From Maribellus sp. YY47 (GTDB lineage Bacteria > Bacteroidota > Bacteroidia > Bacteroidales > Prolixibacteraceae), in the NCBI RefSeq assembly GCF_023111095.1, contig NZ_JALGYW010000008.1, positions 124,001-188,000 of the forward strand: a DNA stretch of 64,000 bases, in the 5' to 3' direction. A program made the position numbers and the translations under genes. A model generated the notes under the pieces. It made no database searches. It was given only the letters and a program-made list of their open reading frames with translations, and was not told the DNA's origin. Shown here piece after piece: positions 8,978-18,063 of this stretch (positions within the stretch are counted from its first letter, which is position 1; the number at the start of each line of letters is the position of its first letter).

Positions 8978-9865
8978 TCAACGATCGAGCGTAATAATAT
9001 CCTTTACCTCGAAACGTCTGGAGGCTTCGCCATTCAACAGCTTGTAAGTGATTTGCCGGATACCGCCGGTTGGTTTCGCATTGCTGTCTCCTTCGTTGTA
9101 AATGGGGAAACGTTGTACCAGGTAATTTTCAACCACGCGAAATTCATCGTGCCCCATGTAGCCTTTGCTCAAAGCCGGGTTTCCGGTTACCGGATCAAAG
9201 TACACATCGCTCATCGATTTACGGTTGTTAACAGAGTAGGCGAGAACATTTCCGTAGCTTCCGCTACCATCCGAACGCGAATAAATCAGCACTTCGGGAG
9301 AACCATCGGCATTCAAATCCTCAATTTCTGCATCGGTAATGCTTCCTTCCATTTGATGAGTTACCGGCCGGTTATCGATCTCCAGACCGAAAGGCGAAAT
9401 GGTTACCTCCGACATACCGTTGTTGCGTGTTGCCGTTATGTTGAAGCCAATGCCCTGCAATTCCAATGTTTTGTTGAATGCTGTATTCCTTTCTTTCTGG
9501 CCTTGATCCTGTGATGTTATTTTTCCGGATGTGAGCAGTTCGTCATCTTTCATCCACATAAAATCGTTGCCTTTTGTCCAGAAAACATGGCCTTCGCTAT
9601 CCGAATATTTTGCACCGCTGGCTGCCGGAGTTATTTTGAGGTTGTATTTTTTCCCATCACTCAGATTCGTTACCTGAATGTTTTCGCTGTCGATGAAGTT
9701 TACTGAAAAACGTGAATTGCCATCGGTTGAAACATAGATTTTCGCTTCTTCGGCTTTCTCTTGTTGGACTTTTGGGGTTTCGTTGGTTTTATGGGCCGAA
9801 TGTTGGCAAGCTGCAAGTCCTAGAATTGCGAAAGCAAGCACCCATAGTTTTCTCATTGTTCTCAT
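8978..9865 (-). CDS. Two-domain lysozyme-inhibitor-like lipoprotein (MliC-like plus PliI-like)
   Basis: The 295-residue protein has a lipoprotein signal with Cys20 (LAACQ). Residues about 42-115 resemble the MliC fold: YVSTDGNSRFSVNF, then KYNLKITPAASGAKYSD, then FWTKGNDFMWMKDD. Residues about 130-290 resemble the inhibitor of I-type lysozyme (PliI): LQGIGFNITATRN, ADGSPEVLIYSRSDGSGSYG and the conserved YNEGDSNAKPTGG. The SGSYG segment fits the SGxxY inhibitory loop. These proteins protect the cell wall from host or predator lysozymes by plugging their active site. The two-domain arrangement is inferred from motifs; each half could have another ligand. It lies 37 bases downstream of the 814-residue lipoprotein gene and is probably co-transcribed with it. 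Confidence 0.75.
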   Translation of the reverse strand: MRTMRKLWVLAFAILGLAACQHSAHKTNETPKVQQEKAEEAKIYVSTDGNSRFSVNFIDSENIQVTNLSDGKKYNLKITPAASGAKYSDSEGHVFWTKGNDFMWMKDDELLTSGKITSQDQGQKERNTAFNKTLELQGIGFNITATRNNGMSEVTISPFGLEIDNRPVTHQMEGSITDAEIEDLNADGSPEVLIYSRSDGSGSYGNVLAYSVNNRKSMSDVYFDPVTGNPALSKGYMGHDEFRVVENYLVQRFPIYNEGDSNAKPTGGIRQITYKLLNGEASRRFEVKDIITLDR

Positions 9866-9902
9866 CTGTTTTCTGTATAGCTTTTGTTTTGTGAAAATAC
9901 TG

Positions 9903-12347
9903 TTAGTCGATTTTTGTTTCGTCGCCTAACAAAATCAGTTCCACTTTTACGTTGGCGTTGTCTCCGGCATTGCGAAATTTGCAGTCAAAGGTAACGGTTT
10001 GCTTGCCTTTCGAAACAAGAACATCAGAGTTGTCAAGAGTAAATGACTGTAATTTATTCCAGTTTTTATCGTACACAACCGCTTCTCCCGTTCCCGTAAT
10101 TTTTATGCTCTGGTCTTTCTTCAGAACAATGGGAAAAGAGAGGTTTTTGTAATTATTGATCTCCATTTTAATATCTGAAACATCGGCATTTTGAGCGGTT
10201 ATAATCATTCCTAAAGGCTGCTCTGCTCCCTTGTTTTCAAATTCGAAAGAAGAATGCAAAGGTTCTCCGGGTTGACGGGTTTTGTTTTCGTGTTGAAATT
10301 TGTGTGAGAAAACTTCGGTAAGCATCAGCGATCCGTCTTCAACTTTTTTCATGCGGAATTCGGTGGATGTATCCCGCATTTTTTCTTTGGCATCTTCCGG
10401 AAACAATCCGGCCAAACGGGCTGTTTCCCACAAATTCATGATCCGGAAAATCTCTTCGGCACTGCCGTTTGCATGAATCGTCTGAAGGCTGGTAACAAAG
10501 GCAAATCCTGCGTTGTAACCGGCAGAACGGGCCATCATCCACTCGATATCTTCTACTGGCGTGCTTTCTATCATTCTGAACCACCCGAGCATTCCCGGCA
10601 TCAGGTTGCGTTTGTAAAACTTCTGATTAGCCAGGCGGTACTCTGTCTGACTTTCGCGGAAACCGGCATACCAGGGTTCGCCCCAGTTCATCCGCGAATA
10701 AATGTGCCACAGGTAATGCTGTGTCCGGCTCGAACCCACCAGAAAATGGCTTTTCAAATCGTCGTTTAAGTGATTGTACCATTGCGAAACCATCAGTGCT
10801 TCACCATATTTTCCCAATCCGGTAGACGAGGTTCCTTCCACACCGTCGAAATCGAGCATGCGCACTCCTGTGTAATTCATAAAATCAGCAATGTTTTCTG
10901 CAATTTCCTTGTCGAGTTCCGCATTTCCCAGGAAAACTTTGTACGCGTGGTCAGCCAGTTTCCCGATGCTGCTTCCTGTTTTGTGCTCAGCTGCAGTTGT
11001 TCCAAACGCACCGCGTTGACAGTTGAGCAATTTCCACGGCACATTTTCACTAACCGAGCCGTAACGAATGATTTCATCATCAATTACTACGCTGCGCAGG
11101 TTGTTGTTTTGAAACTGGTTGAAATAGTCGGGCGACTCAATTTCAATTTCCGTTTCAGTTGCTCCAATAGCTTTTGTCAGCACAGAGCTGCCAACTTTTG
11201 CCAGTCTTTTATCCGGAACCGGTGTTACGTAAAGATCGTTGGTATTAATAAAATTGGTGAGTGTGTGCATGCCGATGTGAATTCCCTCTGCTTCTGCCTT
11301 TTTTACGCAGGCTTTCATCCCGTCGTAACCATTCGGAAACTGGTTTTGCAGCAACGGAAAATGTCCCCACGATGCAAACGGATGGCTGTGGTACAAATAA
11401 TTGAAGCCTGAAAGTTTTGTGTATTTGAGGCATTCCTCCATGTTCTGTTCGTTAAAATCCATGATCAGATACGACGAATTGATCACCGGAGAAGTTTTCA
11501 CCCATTCACCGTTAATGGTCGGGTGGGGAAGGCCTTCTGCCACTTCAATCTCTCCGATGGTGTGCAATGTGTTTTCGGTAGCGCATCCGAAAAGGGCAAT
11601 TTTTGAACCCACCAATCCGCCATCGTTGTATGCCGGAGCAAGGTATTTCTCATGTCCCCAGTTTTTGATCACCCGGTCGTGACTTCTGTTACGCGTGTAC
11701 GCCTGCAGCGAGCTGCCGTTATGCACTGGTTTCGCAGCTTCAACCGAGTAAAGCGTGTAAGGCGTGCCTTCTTCTTTTTCCAGATTTTCAGAATCCGACT
11801 GGCTGAAAATATCCAGTTGAGGAAGAAAATCATCGTCAGTCCACGGATAGCCACCCAATGTTTTTGGATTCAAAGTCTGCAAGCCCATCGTAAATTCCTC
11901 ACCCTGAACGATGCCTACTACTTCACCAATGCTGTTGTTGAGGTCGGTGTAATATGGTCCCCAGATCAATGCGTCAATTCCATCTTCCGAAGAAATAGAT
12001 GCCACTGCAAAAGTTATATGATCTTTTTTAGGATGAATATTTACCTCCACCGAAATGTTATCGTCAAAAGTTAGCGTAACCCGATTTTTATCCTTTTGAA
12101 AAGTTGCTTGTTGAGGTGTCAGAATAACTGTGTCCTGTTTTAGTGTGATCAGCCATGATTCACGCTCGGGAAGCAAATGGCCCATGTTGGTTGTATGGTC
12201 TTTCAACTCAATGATCTTCCCTTTGTTGCTGATGACCATTGTCCAGTTCTCAAGCTGGTATTCTTCTCCTTTTTCAACAGAACATGAAGTAATTATAAAC
12301 ATGAAAAATAAGAAGTAGATGGAGGCTGTTTTCAATTTTAGGTTCAT
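9903..12347 (-). CDS. Large lipoprotein with a TIM-barrel-like region, function unassigned
   Basis: The 814-residue protein has a lipobox near residue 22 (IITSCS). A beta-rich N-terminal domain (about 30-280) precedes an alpha/beta-barrel-like region with FNYLYHSHPFASWGHFPL, GIHIGMHTLTNF, VRMLDFDGVEG and FLVGSSRTQHYLWHIYSR. Inside the barrel there is a beta insertion (VVIDDEIIRYGSVSE then LLNCQRGAFGTTAAEH). A C-terminal beta domain ends the protein. Acidic residues after barrel strands (DFDGVEG) would suit a glycoside hydrolase, and the neighbours (GH3 35 bases upstream) support that, but I do not recognise a CAZy family and give no substrate. Confidence 0.7.
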   Translation of the reverse strand: MNLKLKTASIYFLFFMFIITSCSVEKGEEYQLENWTMVISNKGKIIELKDHTTNMGHLLPERESWLITLKQDTVILTPQQATFQKDKNRVTLTFDDNISVEVNIHPKKDHITFAVASISSEDGIDALIWGPYYTDLNNSIGEVVGIVQGEEFTMGLQTLNPKTLGGYPWTDDDFLPQLDIFSQSDSENLEKEEGTPYTLYSVEAAKPVHNGSSLQAYTRNRSHDRVIKNWGHEKYLAPAYNDGGLVGSKIALFGCATENTLHTIGEIEVAEGLPHPTINGEWVKTSPVINSSYLIMDFNEQNMEECLKYTKLSGFNYLYHSHPFASWGHFPLLQNQFPNGYDGMKACVKKAEAEGIHIGMHTLTNFINTNDLYVTPVPDKRLAKVGSSVLTKAIGATETEIEIESPDYFNQFQNNNLRSVVIDDEIIRYGSVSENVPWKLLNCQRGAFGTTAAEHKTGSSIGKLADHAYKVFLGNAELDKEIAENIADFMNYTGVRMLDFDGVEGTSSTGLGKYGEALMVSQWYNHLNDDLKSHFLVGSSRTQHYLWHIYSRMNWGEPWYAGFRESQTEYRLANQKFYKRNLMPGMLGWFRMIESTPVEDIEWMMARSAGYNAGFAFVTSLQTIHANGSAEEIFRIMNLWETARLAGLFPEDAKEKMRDTSTEFRMKKVEDGSLMLTEVFSHKFQHENKTRQPGEPLHSSFEFENKGAEQPLGMIITAQNADVSDIKMEINNYKNLSFPIVLKKDQSIKITGTGEAVVYDKNWNKLQSFTLDNSDVLVSKGKQTVTFDCKFRNAGDNANVKVELILLGDETKID

Positions 12348-12382
12348 TTTATTGGTCTTAAGTAGGTTTCAGTAAATTTTAT

Positions 12383-15055
12383 TTATTCTTTCACATTGAG
12401 GATCCCGCGCTGGCGGATATCGTTGGCAGACGCTCCCACCATGATCCGGAAATCTCCCGGTTCTACTACCCAGTGCATCTCTTCGTTGAGCATTTTCAGC
12501 GTTTCCGGTGTTATGCGAAAGCTCACTTCTTTGGTTTCCCCTTTTTTCAGGTGAATGCGTTCAAAGCCTTTTAGTTCCATTAAGGGCCGCGCTACCGATG
12601 CGAGCAGATCGCGGACATAGAGCTGAACTACTTCATCTCCGTCGGAATTACCTGTATTGGTAACATTAACGTGTACTGTTGTGCTTTCATTCTGCCCAAT
12701 CTGTTGCTTGTCGAACCGGAGGTCGCTGTACTGAAATTCGGTATAGCTCAGGCCAAATCCAAAGGGGAAAAGCGGCTTTCCGGTGAGGTTGCGGTAATCA
12801 TCGCCACGGCCTGTGGGTTTATGGTTATAATAGAGCGGAAGTTGCGATTCGTGCACCGGGAAAGTGACCGGGAGTCTGCCGGCTGGATTGTAATCTCCAA
12901 ACAGTACATCTGCCACTGCATTTCCGCCTTCATCGCCGGGGTACCAAACGTCTACAATAGCTGGTACTTTGTCGATCCAGTTGGTCATGGTAATGGCGCT
13001 TCCTCCTACCAATACTACAACTACCGGTTTTCCGGTTTCAGCAACTCTTTGAATCAATTCTTCCTGTTTCCCCGGAAGCGAAAGATAGGCACGGTCGTTG
13101 AATTCGCCTTCTTCTATTCCCACCACTACAACGGCTACATCACTTTTTCGTGCCAGTGCCACTGCTTCGGCGATCTTTTGTTCCGATTCATCTTTGATGC
13201 CCACATTCCAAATAAAGTTTAAGCGGGCATTTCCAACGGTTTCAAAAAATTCAATACCCAAGTCGTATTCCTTGTCTTTTTTGAAATTATATTTTGTCGT
13301 TAAAGTTCTGACCGTTTGTTTTTTCCAGTTGTCAAGCACTAGTTGATTATCGATGTAAATGCGGTAGCCATCGTCGCCTTTAATTCCAATTTCAAAAGTT
13401 CCTGTTTCCGGAGCAAGTAATTTGCCCGTCCACCTTACCGAGTAGCAATCGTAATTAATTTTTTCCTGATCGGGCGAAAACAAGGTCCAGCCAAAATTTA
13501 ACTGCCGGTCAGTTCTGGTCAGCGCAGGTTCTCCGTTTAATTCGCTGTTGTTAAAATATTCGCCTGTTAGTCCGTTGATTTTCTTTCCGTTTTCAATCGT
13601 AAAGAGCGAAGAAGATGGTACAGTCGTGTAATTTGCAACTTGCCTTCCACAACCCGGCGCATAGTTTACGTTCTTTTCACCCACTTTATTTATGATGCCA
13701 TTCAGAATACTGACCGGATTGTTTCCTGGGCCGGAGTAACCGCCCAAACGTGCTTCTTGGGCATCAACGCCAATTACAGCAAGTGACTGAATATTTTTGC
13801 CAAGTGGAAGTGTTTCGTTTTCATTTTTTAGTAAGACGATCGATTTCTGCGCCGCCACTTTTGCCAGTTCGCGGTGTTCCTGGGTACCATTAAATTTATC
13901 GGCTTCTTTCGCATCGATGTAAGGACTTTCAAACAAACCAAGTTTGAATTTGGCCCGAAGCACCCGGCGAACAGCCTCGTCGATCGCTTCTTCATCGATC
14001 ATTCCTTTTTCAAAAGCTTCCCAAAAAAGCGGATAATGGTCGTAAGAAGTCTGAAAAATAACATCCAGTCCGTTTTCAATTGCCTGTTCGGTACTTTCAG
14101 CATAGTTTTTTGCGGTAAAGTGCAGGACATTCGCACCCCCGGTAGCTCCAGCATCTGAAATAACAAAACCGTCAAAACCCCAATCTTCTTTTAATTTTTT
14201 GTTCAGCAGCCAGTCGTTCGCTGTACAAGGCCGTCCATCAAGCGAATTGTACGACGTCATTACCGACCACGATTTACCTTCTTTAAAACAGGCCTTAAAA
14301 GCCGGGAAATAAATTTCTTCGAGAAGACGCTCGTTAAAATGAATCGGATAGCTGTCGCGTCCGCCGTCGCCCACGTTGGCAATAAAATGCTTGGGTGTGG
14401 TTAAAACTCCCATATTTTCAAACTGAGAAACAAAGGCAACCCCCATTTTTGAGGTGAGGTACGGGTCTTCTCCATAGGTTTCTTCTATGCGTCCCCAGCG
14501 TACATCACGTGCAATGTTTACCACGGGAGAAAGTATTTGGCGGATACCGCGTGATTTGGTTTCGGTGGCGATGGCGTGCGCCACTTGCTGCATTATGGTA
14601 GTATCCCAGCTGGCTGCCAGTGCAATCGCCTGAGGAAAAGCAGTTGCTCCCGGCCGAACAAGTCCGTGAAGCGTTTCATCAAAAGGAATAATCGGAATCC
14701 CCAAACGGGTTTCTTCCACAAAATATTTTTGAATGTTATTGATCAGTTCCGCTGTTTGTCGCGCGTTGCTGCCTCCGGAATAATCAAGCAGTTGTTCTGC
14801 CGAGTTCCCCGATTTGCCCTTGGTGGCGACCTGGAACCCAAAAATACCGTGTTTGTATCTTTCTTTTCCATCGCTTAAATCACCCGGAATCATAAAGAGT
14901 TGCCAGAACTTTTCTTCCAGTGTCATGCGAGATAACAAATCGTCTACTCGCTGGTCGACCGGAGCAGCGGAATCTTTGTAAATGACTTTATCGGTTTTGT
15001 TGCATGAAAGAAGGGAAATTGTCAGGGTGGTCAGAATAACGAACTTCCGGATCAT
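12383..15055 (-). CDS. GH3 family beta-glycosidase with inserted PA14 domain
   Basis: The 890-residue protein has a lipoprotein-type signal (LLSCN). The GH3 N-terminal barrel (about 30-370) carries the nucleophile motif GFVISDAGA near residue 300 and the conserved KHFIAN segment. The second GH3 domain (about 400-700) contains QKSIVLLKNEN and is interrupted at about 480-625 by a PA14 domain (GLTGEYFNNSELNG, then YDCYSVRWTGKLLAPETGTF). A fibronectin III-like domain closes the chain (FQYSDLRF, VQLYVRDLLASVARP, LKGFERI). GH3 enzymes remove beta-linked terminal sugars; PA14 insertions can help recognise or enclose the glycan. It is the first gene of the minus-strand run down to 6025. Confidence 0.93.
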   Translation of the reverse strand: MIRKFVILTTLTISLLSCNKTDKVIYKDSAAPVDQRVDDLLSRMTLEEKFWQLFMIPGDLSDGKERYKHGIFGFQVATKGKSGNSAEQLLDYSGGSNARQTAELINNIQKYFVEETRLGIPIIPFDETLHGLVRPGATAFPQAIALAASWDTTIMQQVAHAIATETKSRGIRQILSPVVNIARDVRWGRIEETYGEDPYLTSKMGVAFVSQFENMGVLTTPKHFIANVGDGGRDSYPIHFNERLLEEIYFPAFKACFKEGKSWSVMTSYNSLDGRPCTANDWLLNKKLKEDWGFDGFVISDAGATGGANVLHFTAKNYAESTEQAIENGLDVIFQTSYDHYPLFWEAFEKGMIDEEAIDEAVRRVLRAKFKLGLFESPYIDAKEADKFNGTQEHRELAKVAAQKSIVLLKNENETLPLGKNIQSLAVIGVDAQEARLGGYSGPGNNPVSILNGIINKVGEKNVNYAPGCGRQVANYTTVPSSSLFTIENGKKINGLTGEYFNNSELNGEPALTRTDRQLNFGWTLFSPDQEKINYDCYSVRWTGKLLAPETGTFEIGIKGDDGYRIYIDNQLVLDNWKKQTVRTLTTKYNFKKDKEYDLGIEFFETVGNARLNFIWNVGIKDESEQKIAEAVALARKSDVAVVVVGIEEGEFNDRAYLSLPGKQEELIQRVAETGKPVVVVLVGGSAITMTNWIDKVPAIVDVWYPGDEGGNAVADVLFGDYNPAGRLPVTFPVHESQLPLYYNHKPTGRGDDYRNLTGKPLFPFGFGLSYTEFQYSDLRFDKQQIGQNESTTVHVNVTNTGNSDGDEVVQLYVRDLLASVARPLMELKGFERIHLKKGETKEVSFRITPETLKMLNEEMHWVVEPGDFRIMVGASANDIRQRGILNVKE

Positions 15056-15068
15056 AGTATTTATTAAA

Positions 15069-15084
15069 ATAGTTTAAAAACTAT
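15069..15084. promoter_or_regulatory. Perfect 16-bp palindrome just upstream of the GH3 gene
   Basis: ATAGTTT-AA-AAACTAT occupies 15069-15084, 14 bases before the GH3 start codon at 15055. It could be an operator in the 5' leader, or a chance palindrome in AT-rich DNA. Confidence 0.3.
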
Positions 15085-15276
15085 CGATAAAGATAAAATA
15101 ATTTTAAGAAGATGAGCTGGAACACGCTATTATACTTCTACTATTTATAGTGCCCATATTAACGATTAGCTTGTGCAAGCTATTGTCTTTTAGTTTTTAT
15201 ATGGGGCAAATGAGGGCATTTCCGACGAAAACAGATGACCCGGATGTAGTAAAGGAAATATGGAGTATCGAAATTT

Positions 15277-18027
15277 TTATCCTGTAGTCCCCATGGCGTT
15301 TGAAATGGCGTTTACCGAAATCAGCAATTCGTTTAGCATCGATTCTTTTTCGGCGTCCGATGCACTTTCCATTCCTCTCCATTTTTGCAGGTTGTTTACC
15401 TGGTTTTTGTGCAAAATATCCAGCGCTTCGGCCCGTAAAGCTGTTGAATGAAAGTGGTTCTTACGCCGGGCTTCCATTGGTCTTCTCAGCAGTTCTTCCA
15501 TCAATAAACGGGTTTTTTCGAGTTCGTTGATGATGAGGGGAAGAATCGAATTGCGGACTTCATCGTTTTTTACCAGGCCGGCGTAAAGCGACATGATTTC
15601 TTCGTCGGTACTGGCAAGGCTGGTATCGATGTTGGTCAGCACGTAACGTACAAACTGGCTTTCGCGAACCAGTTCTTTCAACGTCTGGAACTTATCGGGA
15701 AATTCAGCTTTTAGTTTTTCGAGCGTTGAGCCCACTCCGTACCAGCTGGTAATGTGAAAACGCGATTGTCCCCAGCTAAATACCCACGGAATGGCCCGCA
15801 AGTCTTCAAAAGTTTGTCTTCCGGTTCGCCTGGAAGGGCGCGAACCAATTTTGCTTTGCTCAATCACATCGATGGGCGTAGCCTGCCGGAAGAACTCCAG
15901 AAAATGTTTGTTATGCAGCAGGTCGGTGTAAATCTTTTTACTTTCGTGACCGAGGTATTCAACAATTTCGGCAGCAACGTGATTGCCCTCGCTATTTTGT
16001 TTGTGAAGCAAGGTATTGAGCGTGGCTCCCGACACCATCAATTCCAGGTTGTAGGCTGCATTGATTTTGTTGGCGTATTTCTTTTCGATGGTTTCGCCTT
16101 GTTCTGTCATTTTTATTTTGCCCGAAAGTGTACCGTTGGGAAGACTTCTTAGAAACCAGTGAACCGGGCCGGCACCGCGGCTGATGGATCCACCTTTTCC
16201 GTGAAAGAATTTCAAATCGATATCGAATTTGTTGGCCACTTCGGTCAGTTCTTTTTGAGCTTTGTAGAGGTACCATGTACTGGCCAGAATTCCGCCGTCC
16301 TTGTTGCTGTCGCTGTAGCCGATCATCACTTCCTGTATCCTGCGTTTCCGTCCCCGCGCGATTCGCTGGTATTCGAGGCTGTTTTGCACCACCGGCTGAC
16401 TAAGGTATTCTTCGAGAATTTTCGGACTCGCTTTCAAGTCGTCAATCGTTTCAAACAAGGGGACGACGTGCAATTTCAGAACCGGTGTCTTCTCGAAATG
16501 AGTCAATCCGGCTTCTCTTGCCAGGATATAAACCGTCATCAGGTCGTCGAGGTTGCGGGTCATACTGATTATGAGCGAGCCCAGCGCCGCACCCGAATAT
16601 TTCGAGTAGTGCTGCTGAAGTACCGCAAAGCAGTCGAGCACACTTTTGGCTTCAGTTGGCAGATGACTCCAGTCGCGGATAAAAGGCCGGTTCGATTCCA
16701 ATTCTGCCTGTATGATTTCCGATTTCCCCTTTTCAAAATCAATGCTCGACAAATGCGACTCGTCCACAATCTGGTTCAATGCTTTTTCGTAATAAGCACT
16801 GTTTTGGCGAACATCCAGTTCGGCCATGTGAAAGCCAAATGTTTTCACCAGTTGAATGGTGTGGTACACCGAATTATGCACCAGCGAATCTTTTCCCAGC
16901 TGATACAATCCATCTTTCAGGATTTCCAGGTCACTGATCAATTGTTTGGAATTGCTGTAGCTTTCCGGAGTATCCAGTAATTCGAACGACTGTTCGCGCC
17001 CGATTTTTACCGGGAGTTTGGCAATCAGCAAACTAACGTACAGCTTGAAAGCTTCCTTCCGGTTGTGCGCCACAATCGGTTTTAATTCATCCGAATTTTC
17101 AGCAATCAGTTCTTTTAGCCGTTCTGAAATGCCTTCGGGTAATTGGTTTATTCTGAAATAAAAACTCAGGTCTTCGCCCAATTTAGTCAGTTCATTTTTC
17201 AATATAAGAAACGAATTCAGTCGTAGTTTTTGCAGGGTATGACGGGTAACGTCAGCCGTAACAAAAGGATGTCCGTCGCGGTCGCCGCCAATCCACGTTC
17301 CAAAACGAATTTGTGGATATATGTTATTGTCGACCAGCCTGTGCGGATCGAAGCCGGCGTATTCCCAGGCCTGCACCAAACGCCGGTTGTTGATCGAAAC
17401 AATTTCGGGGAAAACATGGGTGAAATAGTGGATCACATTTTCAAGTTCGGTTTCCACATTGGGCTTTTCCATGTAAAACTCGTCGATGTGCCAGATTGCA
17501 TTAATCACCCGCTTGATTTCGTTCCGGTTTTCTTCGCGTTCAAATGAATTGTACATCGAATTTTCGCGCTTTACCAAAAGCAGGTAGAGCTCGCGGTATT
17601 TTTTCAGCACCACAGGGCGCTTGGCTTCGGTGGGGTGGGCGGTAAGTACCGGTTGAACCTCAATTTCACTCAGCGTTTCCAGGATCTGTTCTTCCGAAAC
17701 CTCGTTCTTTTTCAGCAAGTCGAGGCTGTTGGCCCATAATCCGTTGATCGCGGTGAGTGACTTTTCTTCTTCCGTTTTCCGGCGGTTCTGAACGGCTCCG
17801 TTGGTTTCCACCAGGTTTAACAACTGGAATGCGATGGAAAACAGGTGAAAATGCTTTCGCGTAAAGCGAACATCGTTGTAATGATTATTCTCGCAAAGCC
17901 AGGGAATGGAAGCGGCCAGTTCGTTTTCGTGGTTTTCTTCCAGCACTTCTTTCAAACAATGCAATAAAAATTCAAGATCAAAGTACGGTTTGCCCAGTTC
18001 TTTTTTCAGTATTTCCAGTTGTGTCAT
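15277..18027 (-). CDS. ppc: Phosphoenolpyruvate carboxylase
   Basis: The 916-residue protein is full length and of bacterial type. It catalyses PEP + HCO3- to oxaloacetate + phosphate in the cytoplasm, feeding the TCA cycle. VLTAHPTEAKRP (about residue 135) holds the catalytic His, IGYSDSNKDGG is the second signature, FFHGKGGSISRGAGP contains the Gly-rich catalytic loop, and the chain ends in NAMGTTG, close to the invariant C-terminal NTG. The start lies only 36 bases after the end of crtI, with an AGGA-like sequence ahead of it. It is therefore probably read through from the carotenoid operon, though a promoter of its own cannot be excluded. Confidence 0.97.
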   Translation of the reverse strand: MTQLEILKKELGKPYFDLEFLLHCLKEVLEENHENELAASIPWLCENNHYNDVRFTRKHFHLFSIAFQLLNLVETNGAVQNRRKTEEEKSLTAINGLWANSLDLLKKNEVSEEQILETLSEIEVQPVLTAHPTEAKRPVVLKKYRELYLLLVKRENSMYNSFEREENRNEIKRVINAIWHIDEFYMEKPNVETELENVIHYFTHVFPEIVSINNRRLVQAWEYAGFDPHRLVDNNIYPQIRFGTWIGGDRDGHPFVTADVTRHTLQKLRLNSFLILKNELTKLGEDLSFYFRINQLPEGISERLKELIAENSDELKPIVAHNRKEAFKLYVSLLIAKLPVKIGREQSFELLDTPESYSNSKQLISDLEILKDGLYQLGKDSLVHNSVYHTIQLVKTFGFHMAELDVRQNSAYYEKALNQIVDESHLSSIDFEKGKSEIIQAELESNRPFIRDWSHLPTEAKSVLDCFAVLQQHYSKYSGAALGSLIISMTRNLDDLMTVYILAREAGLTHFEKTPVLKLHVVPLFETIDDLKASPKILEEYLSQPVVQNSLEYQRIARGRKRRIQEVMIGYSDSNKDGGILASTWYLYKAQKELTEVANKFDIDLKFFHGKGGSISRGAGPVHWFLRSLPNGTLSGKIKMTEQGETIEKKYANKINAAYNLELMVSGATLNTLLHKQNSEGNHVAAEIVEYLGHESKKIYTDLLHNKHFLEFFRQATPIDVIEQSKIGSRPSRRTGRQTFEDLRAIPWVFSWGQSRFHITSWYGVGSTLEKLKAEFPDKFQTLKELVRESQFVRYVLTNIDTSLASTDEEIMSLYAGLVKNDEVRNSILPLIINELEKTRLLMEELLRRPMEARRKNHFHSTALRAEALDILHKNQVNNLQKWRGMESASDAEKESMLNELLISVNAISNAMGTTG

Positions 18028-18063
18028 GTTTTCCTGCTATAAATTTCTATGCTAGCTAACAAC

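Noticed and set aside
10770-11411. 213-residue open frame on the plus strand
   Set aside because: It lies entirely antisense to the 814-residue lipoprotein gene and has a Cys/His/Arg-rich composition typical of shadow frames.
16159-16980. 273-residue open frame on the plus strand
   Set aside because: It is antisense inside ppc, whose protein is unmistakable; no domain is visible in the antisense product.
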